Shown: in pieces, positions 33,471-42,740 of the stretch
Layout of the letters: the number at the start of each line of letters is the position of its first letter
Position numbering within the stretch: the first letter of the stretch is position 1
Notes under the pieces: model-generated
The model's input: the letters and a program-made list of their open reading frames with translations, nothing else
Told to the model about the DNA's origin: nothing
Database searches by the model: none
Position numbers and translations under genes: made by a program
Assembly (NCBI GenBank): GCA_965222445.1
Contig: CBDCTY010000002.1
Span: 3,270,280 to 3,334,279, forward strand
Source: GCA-958296115 sp965222445
GTDB lineage: Bacteria; Chloroflexota; Dehalococcoidia; Lucifugimonadales; CAJWER01
Reading direction: 5' to 3'
Length of the DNA stretch: 64,000 bases

Positions 33471-34304
33471 CTACCTCTGAGCGGTGATGCGCTCCCGCGT
33501 CTTGTCGTAGCGCCTGGCCATCTCGGGGCCCTGCAGGTCGAGATACCGGCGCTCGTGCTCGCGGGCCAGCGGCATGGATGGGGCAGCGGGGACCTCAATG
33601 GTCGCGGTGGTGATGAGGTCGTTGCCCCAGTCGTAACCGACGATCTCGCCCTTGCTGATGATGAGGTTCATCCCGACGTTCGCCTCCACTATCGGGACGC
33701 CGTTCTCGCGAGCCCGCGCCAGGACAGTCTCGTTCTGGTCCCGCGACTTGGAGCCGTAGGACGGGATCAGGATCAGCTGCGCGCCGTCCAGCACCAGCGT
33801 CCTGACGATCATGGGGTTCCACCGGTCGTTGCATATGACGAAGCCGGCCCGGCCGAATGGGGTGTCGAATGCCCGTAGCGTTGCACCAATGCGGTTGAAG
33901 TTGCAGGACGGGTGGGTCCCCTCGGCGAACTGGGTCTTGTGGTACTTGCCGCGTATCTCGCCGTCCGCGTCGATGAATATCGCGGCGTTATAGACGTCGT
34001 CCCCGATTCGCTCGGCGAATCCGAAGCAGAGACACGTGCGAAGCTCCTCGGCCAGCCGCCGGAAGCGCTGAATGTACGGGCCGTCGATGGGCTCGGCCAC
34101 GGCGAGCATGTCAGCGGCGGTACGTCGCCCTTCGAGCACTTCCATCACGCCATAGCCGTCGAGCGCGCCCTCCGTCGCCAGGATGACGTCGGGAGACTGG
34201 CGCGCAGCCTCCCGGAAGTACAGATCCAGATTGTCGGCGTTGTGGTCCTTGTCCCACTTCCTCGGTTTGAGCGAGATAGCCGCCACCTTGACTGATTCGA
34301 ACAC
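33471..34304 (-). CDS. Carbon-nitrogen hydrolase (nitrilase superfamily)
   Basis: The 277-residue enzyme has the three catalytic residues in order: Glu in ILATEGALDGYG, Lys in GKYHKTQFAEG and Cys in GFVICNDRWNP. These define the amidase/nitrilase superfamily, which cleaves C-N bonds in amides, ureides or carbamoyl compounds. The precise branch (for example N-carbamoylputrescine amidase or beta-ureidopropionase) cannot be set. It is encoded on the minus strand, between the propeller gene and the M50 protease gene. Confidence 0.88.
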   Translation of the reverse strand: MFESVKVAAISLKPRKWDKDHNADNLDLYFREAARQSPDVILATEGALDGYGVMEVLEGRRTAADMLAVAEPIDGPYIQRFRRLAEELRTCLCFGFAERIGDDVYNAAIFIDADGEIRGKYHKTQFAEGTHPSCNFNRIGATLRAFDTPFGRAGFVICNDRWNPMIVRTLVLDGAQLILIPSYGSKSRDQNETVLARARENGVPIVEANVGMNLIISKGEIVGYDWGNDLITTATIEVPAAPSMPLAREHERRYLDLQGPEMARRYDKTRERITAQR

Positions 34305-34330
34305 GACATCCCTCCGGGAGCCTGATGCCC

Positions 34331-35458
34331 CTACCTATGCGAGATTCCCAGCTCCCTGACCGAATAGAGGTACTGCATGACGTGAGACCTGCTGATCAGC
34401 CCCACCAGCTTCCCATCCTCAATGACCGGAAGCTGATGGACCCCATGCCGCGCAAGCAGGTCCATCGCCTGTGCCAGGTCCTGGTCGGGCCCCACGGTCA
34501 CCAGCGGCGCCGCGCTCATCTCCGACCGTACGATGCGGTGGGGCCACTCGCCGCGGGGGAGACGCTTCACGTCGGTCAGCGACAGCAGCCCAACGACCAT
34601 GTCGCCGTCGCAGACCGGCAGCGCCCTCACTCCTCGGCGCAGCAGCGACCCGAATACCGCATCGTGGATGCTGGATCCCGGGTCGATTGTCGGGATTTCG
34701 GAGGCCATCACGTCCTTCACCTTCACCCCGAAGACGCCCGCCTGCACGTCGGCCTCGGTCTGGGTGCGCCCGGCCGCGTTTTGGAGGAACCAGCCCAGGA
34801 GCGCCAGCCATATGCCCCCGATGAGGTTGTCCCACCATAGAAACTGCACGACGCCCAGCACCATCATGCCGATGCCGACGATCTGTCCGGCGAGACTCGC
34901 GATCCGAGTCGCCCTCGTGTGGCTGCCCGTGACGGCCCAGATGGCCGACCGGAGCACGCGCCCCCCGTCGAGAGGGAAAGCCGGCAGCATGTTGAAGGCC
35001 CCCAGCAGGGCGTTGATGAAGGCGAGGTAGAAGAGAATTGCGTCGACGGGAGACCTGCCGTCTCCCACGACCAGCCAGACGAGCCATAGAACCGCCGCCA
35101 GGACGAAGCTGGTCAACGGCCCTACCGTGGCGATCACGAACTCGTCCCTGGCGCTTCGGGCGTCGGCCTTGAGGTTGCTGACACCGCCCAGCACGAAGAG
35201 GGTGATGCCGCTGACGGGAAAGCCCCTTGCACGGGCAACCAGGGAGTGGGCCATCTCGTGCACGAGCACTGAGACGAAGAGCAGGAGGGCGGCGGCTATC
35301 CCGGCTATCCAGTAGGTGGGCGCAGACCATCCAACGTACCGGTCCGGGAGGAATCCAACTGACAGGCTCCAGGAAAGCAGCACGATGACCAGGAACCACG
35401 AGTAGTGGAGTCCCACTTCTACGCCCGCTATGGTGCCCAGCCGAATCGACGCCTTCAT
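34331..35458 (-). CDS. Site-2 protease family (M50) with CBS domains
   Basis: The 375-residue membrane metalloprotease has the zinc motif HEMAH in a transmembrane segment and the distal NMLPAFPLDGGRVLRS with the third ligand Asp. Residues 245-370 form two CBS modules, likely an adenine-nucleotide sensor. Family members clip anti-sigma factors, or process sporulation or stress regulators. It is preceded by its own -10 box, 28 nt after a nitrilase gene. Confidence 0.9.
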   Translation of the reverse strand: MKASIRLGTIAGVEVGLHYSWFLVIVLLSWSLSVGFLPDRYVGWSAPTYWIAGIAAALLLFVSVLVHEMAHSLVARARGFPVSGITLFVLGGVSNLKADARSARDEFVIATVGPLTSFVLAAVLWLVWLVVGDGRSPVDAILFYLAFINALLGAFNMLPAFPLDGGRVLRSAIWAVTGSHTRATRIASLAGQIVGIGMMVLGVVQFLWWDNLIGGIWLALLGWFLQNAAGRTQTEADVQAGVFGVKVKDVMASEIPTIDPGSSIHDAVFGSLLRRGVRALPVCDGDMVVGLLSLTDVKRLPRGEWPHRIVRSEMSAAPLVTVGPDQDLAQAMDLLARHGVHQLPVIEDGKLVGLISRSHVMQYLYSVRELGISHR

Positions 35459-35490
35459 AACCTCTCCGCCTGTCGGTCTACCCTGAGTCC

Positions 35491-35496
35491 ATTATA
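35491..35496 (-). promoter_or_regulatory. -10 box upstream of the M50 protease
   Basis: TATAAT on the minus strand lies 33 nt upstream of the M50 start. The -35 region is poor. Confidence 0.4.
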
Positions 35497-35555
35497 GCAA
35501 CGAGCAATGTCAGGCAGCGTTGTACACGGAGGCCGCTCCGACGCCTTCACCCTCA

Positions 35556-35733
35556 CCCTTCGGCTAGCTCAGGGCAGGCTCTCAATCCTCTCCCGTGACG
35601 GAGACCCTTCCGTAACTATCTCAGCAGGGCAACGCAACGGATCGACAACTCCGTAATCCAAGCTGGCCCCGCCCCGCTGGATTCCGGCTTTCGCCGGAAT
35701 GACGGTTGTGCAAAGGTCTCCGTCAAGGGAGAG
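35556..35733. repeat. Inverted-repeat element sharing ends with the 32.2-kb repeat
   Basis: Arms 35588-35616 and 35705-35733 match 24 of 29 positions as an inverted repeat; the motif TGACGGAGACC is exact in both. A leader like that at 32183 precedes the left arm (27 bp, one mismatch), and a REP hairpin (35679-35705) lies inside. It sits between the M50 and endonuclease IV genes. Confidence 0.65.
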
Positions 35734-35763
35734 GAGGCCCGAAGGACAGCCGGCTGTCGAGAC

Positions 35764-36624
35764 CTACTCGGTCAATCCGACGCGGCCCCGGACGGCCTTG
35801 AGGCGGTCGACGTTCTCCTTGTCGGGGCCCTTGTGCTCTTCGCCGAAGCCCGGCACCTCCAGAAGGAATGGCAGGTCGCGGAAAGCGGAGTGGCCCATGA
35901 TGGTCTCGAAGCCGGCCTCGCCCAGGCTCCCCTCACCTATATTCTCGTGCCGGTCGACGCCGGAACCCAAGGGCGTCTTGGAGTCGTTGGCGTGGACGAC
36001 GACTAGCCTGGCCAGGCCAATCTCGCGCTCGAACTCGTCCAGCGCGGCCTCGATGCCCGACGCCTCGATGATATTGTAGCCCGCGGCGATGCTGTGCTGC
36101 GTGTCCAGGCAGACCCCTACCCTGTCGTTCCCGAGCGCCTCCACCATACGCCCTATCTCGGCGAAGGACGAGCCTATGTGTGAGCCCATCCCCGCGCTGT
36201 TCTCGATGATGAGCCTGGCGTCGTCCGGTGTGCGTTCCAGCACCAGGGTGAGAGCCGCAATCGCCTGGTCGAACACGGCGTCGAATCCCGCGCCCTTGTG
36301 CGAGCCGCCGTGGAAGATGACGCCCACCGCGCCCAGCTGCGACGCCGCCTCCAGGGTCCGCACGAGGGACTCGATGGACTTGCCCAAGAGATCCGGGTTG
36401 CCCCCCACGTTGACCAGGTAGCTGCCGTGTATGAAGGCAGGCGAGATGCCGGTCGACTCCGACTTCTCGCGGAAGGCGAGCACCTCGGCCTCCTTGGGCG
36501 CCCTGAAGCGCCACATCCGCGGCGAGGATGCGAAGAACTGCACCGCCTCGGCGCCGATCTCCCCCGCCCTGTCTATGCCCTTGTCGAGTCCACCCGCCGT
36601 CGATACGTGCGCGCCTATCTTCAT
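35764..36624 (-). CDS. nfo: Endonuclease IV
   Basis: This apurinic/apyrimidinic endonuclease incises abasic sites in base excision repair using three metal ions. The 286-residue TIM barrel shows the ligand-bearing blocks FHGGSHKG, CLDTQHSIAAGY, VVHANDSKTPLGSGVDRHEN and LEVPG, and begins MKIGAHVSTAGGLDKGI. It is divergent from the SMP-30 gene, each with its own promoter. Confidence 0.96.
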   Translation of the reverse strand: MKIGAHVSTAGGLDKGIDRAGEIGAEAVQFFASSPRMWRFRAPKEAEVLAFREKSESTGISPAFIHGSYLVNVGGNPDLLGKSIESLVRTLEAASQLGAVGVIFHGGSHKGAGFDAVFDQAIAALTLVLERTPDDARLIIENSAGMGSHIGSSFAEIGRMVEALGNDRVGVCLDTQHSIAAGYNIIEASGIEAALDEFEREIGLARLVVVHANDSKTPLGSGVDRHENIGEGSLGEAGFETIMGHSAFRDLPFLLEVPGFGEEHKGPDKENVDRLKAVRGRVGLTE

Positions 36625-36662
36625 TCACCGCCTCCCGCGGGCCGCAGCCTGCACTGCGCGCC

Positions 36663-36668
36663 ATTATA
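36663..36668 (-). promoter_or_regulatory. -10 box of nfo
   Basis: TATAAT on the minus strand, 38 nt upstream of the nfo start. It overlaps the divergent promoter region. Confidence 0.5.
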
Positions 36669-36673
36669 GCGGC

Positions 36674-36704
36674 TTGACAGGCCTCGACGGTATCGGGATA
36701 CAAT
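36674..36704 (+). promoter_or_regulatory. Promoter of the SMP-30 gene
   Basis: A perfect TTGACA (36674-36679) is followed by GATACAAT. Reading GATACA as the -10 gives a 17-bp spacer; reading TACAAT gives 19. Confidence 0.55.
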
Positions 36705-36780
36705 CAAGGCCGCCCACTTGCCCCCACCCACCTCTGCCAAATCCGGGAGCACGTAAGGGCGGCGGTTCTTGGAGGAGCAG

Positions 36781-37677
36781 ATGGCCTGGAATTTCGAGTT
36801 GGTCGACGGGCCCTATGGGGGCGTTACGGAGGGGCCCGCGTGGGACGGCAGCGGCCTCCTTTTCACGCACATCCCGTCCAGCCGCATCATGAGGTTCGAC
36901 CCCGGGACAGGCGCGTCGACCGTCTTACGGTCCTGCACCAACTACGCCAACGGCCTGATGCTCGACGCAGGAGGCGCGCTATATGCCTGCGAAGGCGACG
37001 CCAGGCGGATGGTGCGGTACGAGGAGGACGGCTCCACCACGGTCTTGGCCGACAGGTTCGAGGGCCGGCGGCTCAACATACCGAACGACGTTGCCATAGA
37101 CCTTCAGGGCCGGGTCTGGTTCACGGACCCGTACTACGAGGGCGCGGCTGGCCCGTGGAGCGAGGACGTAGCCAACAAGGACCTCGACCACGACTCCGTA
37201 TACCGGCTCGACGAGAGCGGCGACGGGACCTGGTCGATCACGCGCGCAACCTTCGACACGACCCGACCCAACGGGCTGCTTTTTTCCCTTGACCACGACA
37301 TGCTGTATGTTGCCCAGAGTGGGCGGCGCGAGGACGAGTACCGCCAGCTCCGCGCCTACCCGGTGCGGGCGGACGCCAGCCTCGGCGAGCACACTATGCT
37401 GCACGATTTCGGGGCCCACAGGGGCATCGACGGCATGGTGCTCGACACGGAGGGCAACATCGTCGCCACGGCCGGGTTCGAGCAGAGCGGGCCCGGTCCG
37501 ATGATCTACGTATTCGCGCCGGACGGCGAGGTGCTGGAGCAGCACCTTGTTCCCGCCGACCGGCCGACCAACTGCACTTTCGGCGGGAGCGACCTCACAA
37601 CGCTCTACGTGACGACCGGCGGCGGCCACCTGTTCAGGACGCCCACCGAGCGCCAGGGCCGTCTCCACTATCCATAG
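36781..37677 (+). CDS. SMP-30/gluconolactonase family lactonase
   Basis: ATG 36781 is set by GGAGGAG three to ten bases upstream. The 298-residue propeller carries the metal ligands expected of SMP-30 lactonases: Glu in GGVTEGPAWDG, Asn in LNIPNDVAID, Asn in TRPNGLLFS and Asp in GIDGMVLD. Such enzymes open sugar lactones, often next to sugar dehydrogenases, and the next gene is a Gfo/Idh/MocA dehydrogenase 20 nt downstream. Together they could oxidise a sugar or polyol and hydrolyse the lactone. Confidence 0.9.
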   Translation: MAWNFELVDGPYGGVTEGPAWDGSGLLFTHIPSSRIMRFDPGTGASTVLRSCTNYANGLMLDAGGALYACEGDARRMVRYEEDGSTTVLADRFEGRRLNIPNDVAIDLQGRVWFTDPYYEGAAGPWSEDVANKDLDHDSVYRLDESGDGTWSITRATFDTTRPNGLLFSLDHDMLYVAQSGRREDEYRQLRAYPVRADASLGEHTMLHDFGAHRGIDGMVLDTEGNIVATAGFEQSGPGPMIYVFAPDGEVLEQHLVPADRPTNCTFGGSDLTTLYVTTGGGHLFRTPTERQGRLHYP

Positions 37678-37697
37678 ACACAATCCGGAGGACCATA

Positions 37698-38738
37698 ATG
37701 AGCAACGACACCATACGAGTCGGGTTTGTAGGCGCGGGCGCAAACACCAAGCTCCAGCACCTGCCCAAGCTGGGGGCTATCGATGGCGTGGATCTGGTTA
37801 GCGTCGCCAACCGGAGCCGCGAGTCGGCCCAGCGTGTCGCGGGCGAGTGGGGACTGCCCACCGTGTACGACAGCTGGCAGGAGCTGATGGCAGCGCCCGA
37901 CACCAACGCCATCTGCATTGGCACGTGGCCGTACATGCACAAGACGCTCACCCTCGCGGCGCTGGAGAACGACAAGCACGTGCTGTGCGAGGCACGGATG
38001 GCGATGAACTCGGTCGAGGCGCGTGAGATGCTGGCAGCGTCGAGGGCCAAGCCGAAGCTGACGACCCAGATCGTCCCCGGCCCGCTCTCCCTGAAGGTCG
38101 AGAGCACCATCAAGAAGCTGATCGCCGACAGGTATCTCGGCGACATCCTCTCCGTGGAGCTATCCATCGGGGGCGACTTCCCGGACCGCCACACTCCCCT
38201 GCACTGGCGGGAGGACCGGGACCTCAGCGGCAACAACATGATGCGGCTGGGCATCTGGTACGAGGAGATAATGCGCTACGTGGGCCCCGCACGCAGCGTC
38301 AGGGCCGTCACCCGCGTCCACGTAAAGTCCAAGACAGACGAGTCGGGAGCGAGCCGCCACGTAGCCGTACCCGACTACCTCCAGGTCATCAGCGAGATGG
38401 AGTCCGGCCCGGTCATGCACATCCGGATGGGCACGGTCCTCGGGCTCGCCGAGCCCGACTCCCTGACCATATTCGGCACGGAGGGCACGATCCGGCTGGA
38501 CACCGACTCGCTCGCCCTGTGTGGCGGGCGCCGGGGGGACTCCGAGATGTCGGAGATCACGATATCCCCCGAGACGGAGGGGCACTGGCGGGTCGAGGAG
38601 GAGTTCGTGAACGCCATCCGAGGCCTGGAGGAGGTCACGCACACCAACTTCGTGGACGGCGTGCGGTACATGGAGTTCACGGACGCAGTCCATATGAGCG
38701 CCCGCACGGGGGATACGGTCTACCTGCCGCTCCAGTAG
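37698..38738 (+). CDS. Gfo/Idh/MocA family oxidoreductase
   Basis: The 346-residue NAD(P)-dependent dehydrogenase has the dinucleotide motif VGFVGAGANTKLQHLPKL and an ICIGTWPYMHKTLTLAALE segment. At the position of the conserved catalytic E-K-P it has CEARMAMN, so the active-site lysine is missing. The GGAGGACC Shine-Dalgarno is good. It may be a divergent or inactive paralogue, or use another residue. Its stop is followed by the foreign AAA gene. Confidence 0.88.
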   Translation: MSNDTIRVGFVGAGANTKLQHLPKLGAIDGVDLVSVANRSRESAQRVAGEWGLPTVYDSWQELMAAPDTNAICIGTWPYMHKTLTLAALENDKHVLCEARMAMNSVEAREMLAASRAKPKLTTQIVPGPLSLKVESTIKKLIADRYLGDILSVELSIGGDFPDRHTPLHWREDRDLSGNNMMRLGIWYEEIMRYVGPARSVRAVTRVHVKSKTDESGASRHVAVPDYLQVISEMESGPVMHIRMGTVLGLAEPDSLTIFGTEGTIRLDTDSLALCGGRRGDSEMSEITISPETEGHWRVEEEFVNAIRGLEEVTHTNFVDGVRYMEFTDAVHMSARTGDTVYLPLQ

Positions 38739-38786
38739 AACCACCGTTGTTACAGGCCAGCACTTCAATCACTAGGAGGAGCCCCA

Positions 38787-40856
38787 ATGGGCGGATTTGT
38801 TTCTGAGGTTCAAACTGGATATCTCGCGCAATTCCCGAACGAAGAACTCGTCCTGAAGGCGTTCCTTCCAAACTTCGATGTCACTTGGGCAAGAAGAAGA
38901 AATGCTTTCGGTTCGGAACTATCAGTGTATTTACTCAAACCAGAAACGCATATGGAACGAGCGTTCGGTTTTGAGTCCGAGATACTAGCCGTCTATTCCA
39001 AGTATGATGAACTCCAACCCCGCACAATCCAGGCAATCAATCGGTTCCTGTCTGATGATCCGGCCCGCGGACGGGTTGATACTATGATCACCTTCCTCAT
39101 CAGCGAGGCAGATGCCCCGGTATCTTGGGCACAACAATATATGACATCTAACCCCGATTCCATGCTAGTTGCCGCGTTCAATGCAAGAACACTCCGCGAA
39201 GACTATGCAAATTCGTGGCTTGTGCGTTCTCTCCTAGCAGAGCAACTATACCAACGCGATCTGTTTGATCATAGATTGCCGATTAAGAGCGACTACTTCT
39301 TTTTTGGTCGTGAAGACTTGATATATGATCTCCACAATGCGTTCAAACGTTCTGAGAACCGTGGCCTATTTGGTCTCCGAAAGACTGGTAAGACTTCCGT
39401 ATTCTTCAAGCTCGAGAGATTGGTCGAATCGGCCGGTGACGACGTTTTTGTCTACCTTGACTGCAAGTACCCTCCGATCCGCTCACTGCGATGGGACCAA
39501 TTATTGGTTCGACTGGCTAATGACCTTACTGCAAAAACAGGCAGGTCCGAGCCGTCATCGTCTATGCATCCCTCTGATGCCTTCCTTTCAACCATTGAGG
39601 ACATCAGTGCTCAAAAACAGATCGCTTTAGTATTCGACGAAATAGAGTACATTGGTCCCTACAGCCCAATTGATGAGCACTGGCGTCAGGACTTCATTCC
39701 GTTTTGGCAAACGATTTGGGCGGCTCAGAGTCGATTTGGAAATCTTGCGGTCTTTATCGGCGGCGTAAATCCAGGAATAGTAGAGCAGGACTTGGTTGAA
39801 GGTTCTCAAAACCCCTTATTCGGGATTGTCCCACATAAGTATCTTGGAGGATTGAGGATAGAGGAAATGCGTCGAATGCTAAGGACGCTGGGACGACCCA
39901 TGGGATTGCGGTTTTCTCCCAATGCAGCTGATTATATCTTCAACCGCTACGGTGGACATCCGCTTCTCACGAGAATTGCCTGTAGCATTGTGCACAGGAT
40001 TGTCCGCGAGTCAGGCAAAAGACTGCCAGCCACAATCACACCTAGTTGGCTCCGAGAAACAGAAGCTGAGAGAGAAGCTGAATTAAGCTTCTACTGTGGG
40101 CATATCGTTTCTGAACTTCGACTATTCTATCCAGACGAGCATGCTCTCCTAAAGGAGTTAGCCACTGGCGGATTGGCTGATGTATTTGAGCTCACTTCAG
40201 ATCCAACATTCACGGCGCACCTTAACAATTACGGGCTATTGCAGCGAGATCGCACCGGCCGTCCCTCAATTTCAATACCTGTATTGGAACGCTATGTTGG
40301 CCTCCAAGCCGCAAGGGACAACGGTAGGCAAACGATACTTGAGGTCGTCCCACGACACGACAGGAACCGATGGCTGAAGAATAGAAAACAAACGATTAAC
40401 GAGAACTTGGAAGAGCTCCAAAGAGTGATTTCGGATCTCACACGACCGCTTTTGTTTGGAGCACACAGTTATCCTGAGTCTCATAGATTCTTTAGACTTG
40501 CCGTAGTTCGCGACGAGACTGACTTCGCTAGTTTCATAAACGTATGCAATCGCTGCTTCGTTGAGCCAATGGAGAGTTACGGATCGTCTATCGGGAAGCA
40601 AGACTATTTTTGGCGAGACATCAAAGACAAATACCCAGCGCTAAGTGAGGCGCTGAGGAGGATCAAGGTCTATCGCCATAACCGTGTACATATAAGACTC
40701 CAAGGCGCCGCAATCGAAGAGTTGCAGTTTTTCCTAGAACGTGATCTAGGAGGTCGCCAACCTGCCAATGTTCAAGACCTATGGTTCCAATTGCAGCAGT
40801 GCGTTTTGGACGATTTCCTAATTGGTATCTTGGTGGAGATCGATCGACTGACCTGA
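38787..40856 (+). CDS. AAA/STAND-like ATPase with C-terminal HEPN-like motif (candidate defence gene)
   Basis: The 689-residue protein has an unrecognised N-terminal region (1-170), then FFFGREDLIYDLHNAF leading to Walker A GLRKTGKTS (196-204) and Walker B IALVFDEIEY with Asp284-Glu285. A winged-helix-like part follows (about 450-510), and a helical C-terminus with RHNRVH (R630-H635) matches the R-x4-H signature of HEPN RNases. The layout sensor-ATPase-effector recalls STAND defence proteins. Base composition is about 40-50% GC against about 65-70% next door. It has a good ribosome-binding site (AGGAGGAG) and sits alone between catabolic genes. Function inferred; no partner gene. Confidence 0.75.
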   Translation: MGGFVSEVQTGYLAQFPNEELVLKAFLPNFDVTWARRRNAFGSELSVYLLKPETHMERAFGFESEILAVYSKYDELQPRTIQAINRFLSDDPARGRVDTMITFLISEADAPVSWAQQYMTSNPDSMLVAAFNARTLREDYANSWLVRSLLAEQLYQRDLFDHRLPIKSDYFFFGREDLIYDLHNAFKRSENRGLFGLRKTGKTSVFFKLERLVESAGDDVFVYLDCKYPPIRSLRWDQLLVRLANDLTAKTGRSEPSSSMHPSDAFLSTIEDISAQKQIALVFDEIEYIGPYSPIDEHWRQDFIPFWQTIWAAQSRFGNLAVFIGGVNPGIVEQDLVEGSQNPLFGIVPHKYLGGLRIEEMRRMLRTLGRPMGLRFSPNAADYIFNRYGGHPLLTRIACSIVHRIVRESGKRLPATITPSWLRETEAEREAELSFYCGHIVSELRLFYPDEHALLKELATGGLADVFELTSDPTFTAHLNNYGLLQRDRTGRPSISIPVLERYVGLQAARDNGRQTILEVVPRHDRNRWLKNRKQTINENLEELQRVISDLTRPLLFGAHSYPESHRFFRLAVVRDETDFASFINVCNRCFVEPMESYGSSIGKQDYFWRDIKDKYPALSEALRRIKVYRHNRVHIRLQGAAIEELQFFLERDLGGRQPANVQDLWFQLQQCVLDDFLIGILVEIDRLT

Positions 40857-40917
40857 TGGACCTTCAGTCTATGAAAACGGATTGCCGTTGCCATCAGAGA
40901 TTGTGAGTCATACATAC

Positions 40918-42078
40918 ATGGACATCGACAAGATCCGAGAGCAGATACCCACGACCCAGCGGATGACCTACCTGAACACGGGGTGGGCGGGGCCGTCGCC
41001 CGTGTCGGTGGTGGACGCGATCGGCAGACGGCTGGAGTACGAGAGCTACAACGGACCGACCTCGGTCGAGGTGATTGAGAGCGGCGAGGCGATAGACCTG
41101 GAGGCCAGGGAAGCGGTGGCTGGGCTGACAGGCGCGTCTGCAGACGAGGTGTTGCTGACCTCGAGCACCACAGACGGCATCAACACCGTCATGATCGGTC
41201 TGCCCTGGAGCGAGGGCGACGAGATTATCACATGCAATCTTGAGCACTCCTCCATCCTGCTGCCCTGCTACCAGCTCCAGCGGCTCCGGGGCGTCAAGGT
41301 CAATGTCCTGACGCTGGCCCCAGGCGAAGCCCACGAGTCCATCCTGTCCAAGGTCGAGGGCGCGATCACCGACCGGACGCGCATGGTCTTCTTCAGCCAC
41401 ATCGAGTACTCAACCGGCCTGCGGATGCCCGTCGAGGGGATACGCCGGCTCACGTCGGGACGAGGCATATGGATGCTGATCGACGGCGCACAGGGCGTCG
41501 GCCACATCGACGTGGACGTCGGGGAGATCGACTGCGACTTCTATGCGATGCCCGGGCAGAAGTGGCTGCTGGGACCCGACGGCACGGGCGCGCTGTACAT
41601 TCGCAGGTCGATGATCCCGGTCGTCGAGCCGGTGAGGGTCTCGGGCAAGTGGGTCACGTCCTACAACCACAGCGGCGGACTGGAACCCGACACGGACTGC
41701 ATCGACAAGTTCATGGTCGGCACTGCAAGCTCACCCCTCCGCGCCGGTTTCACAGAGGGCGTACGGTTCGTCCGGGAAGTGGGCATCGCGGCCATCGAGG
41801 AGCGGGCGGTGGGCCTTGCGGCGATGCTCAAGGAGCGCCTGGCCGCCATGCCGCATGTGGAGGTGCTCTCGGCGATGGACGGGCCCGGGCAGTCGGGCCT
41901 GACGACCTTCACGGTAGACGGGCGGGACCCTGAGGAGACTGCGCGGCAACTCTGGGACTCGCACCGTATAGTCATACGCGACGTGAAGTACCCGTCCTGC
42001 CTGCGGGCGTCGCTCGACTTCTTCAACACCGAGGAAGAGGTCGACATCCTGGCCGAAGCCATCCGTGACTTGGCTTGA
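40918..42078 (+). CDS. Class V aminotransferase / cysteine desulfurase-like
   Basis: I use ATG 40918 (MDIDKIREQIP); an upstream TTG at 40882 is possible but less likely. The fold type I enzyme has TSSTTDGINTVM (phosphate-binding region), HIEYSTGLRMPVEGI, LIDGAQGVGHIDVDV with the Asp that contacts PLP and the Schiff-base lysine in AMPGQKWLLGPDGTG. The family includes isopenicillin N epimerase-like and SufS/kynureninase-like enzymes. There is no active-site Cys loop typical of SufS, so it may not act on cysteine. 386 residues. Confidence 0.87.
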   Translation: MDIDKIREQIPTTQRMTYLNTGWAGPSPVSVVDAIGRRLEYESYNGPTSVEVIESGEAIDLEAREAVAGLTGASADEVLLTSSTTDGINTVMIGLPWSEGDEIITCNLEHSSILLPCYQLQRLRGVKVNVLTLAPGEAHESILSKVEGAITDRTRMVFFSHIEYSTGLRMPVEGIRRLTSGRGIWMLIDGAQGVGHIDVDVGEIDCDFYAMPGQKWLLGPDGTGALYIRRSMIPVVEPVRVSGKWVTSYNHSGGLEPDTDCIDKFMVGTASSPLRAGFTEGVRFVREVGIAAIEERAVGLAAMLKERLAAMPHVEVLSAMDGPGQSGLTTFTVDGRDPEETARQLWDSHRIVIRDVKYPSCLRASLDFFNTEEEVDILAEAIRDLA

Positions 42079-42099
42079 CCAGGGCTGGCCCCACGCCGT

Positions 42100-42690
42100 C
42101 TCAAGGCTGCGGCCGCTAGGAGGGCGGATTGCAACCCGCCCCCTGCGCCGGTGGGTTCAGGATGCCAACCCGGTCACTCTTACATGGCGATTCTCTCCAT
42201 TCGGTTCCCTTCGGTATTGTGGCTTGTCTTGTTGGCTCCTCCTTGTCTTGCTTCTGTCCCTGTCTGGTATTTTCGTTTTCTTCGATAGGGCCGGAGCGCG
42301 CCCTGGCTGGTTGGTCCGCTGCCACGCGGAGCCGGAATGTCGAACGTGCCTCACTCTCGTGAGACGGGTGTGATCACTATGCGACGGTCAACGGAATCCC
42401 TCGAGAACGCGCCCCGGTCGTACCTGAAGCGGCGGTAGTTCGCCGTCCCCTATCCACCATTTGCGCAGGCCCCGAGACCTACCGTTCAGTCCCGGGGTGT
42501 GCGACGGCCATACGGTTTCCCGCACCCGGAAAGGGGGAAAGCACGCACGGTTACGGATCCGGACGAGTGACCGAGCTGGACCTCTAAGGCGTTAGGACAC
42601 GCCTCGTGCCCGCCCCATCCCGACAATGAGCGGACCCGGAGGGGCTCGGGCTCATCTTCTCCCCTTCCTACCAAGGAGTAGAATAGCACA
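42100..42690. other. Unassigned structured non-coding region
   Basis: No convincing reading frame exists here. The sequence has many perfect short stems (for example GGGCGG/CCGCCC at 42122-42141), a pyrimidine-rich plus-strand tract at about 42220-42290, and a hairpin series near 42500-42560 that ends GCACGCACGGTT, faintly like group II intron domain V. It is not tmRNA, RNase P or SRP RNA by their conserved cores. Nature unknown. Confidence 0.4.
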
Positions 42691-42740
42691 GCCGTTCTGT
42701 GCTTGTCAAGGGCAGTTTCAGCCGGTATTTCGGCACGGAA

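Noticed and set aside
42480..42560. Group II intron domain V
   Set aside because: The similarity is partial and no reverse transcriptase or clear 5' end is present; kept only as an open possibility.
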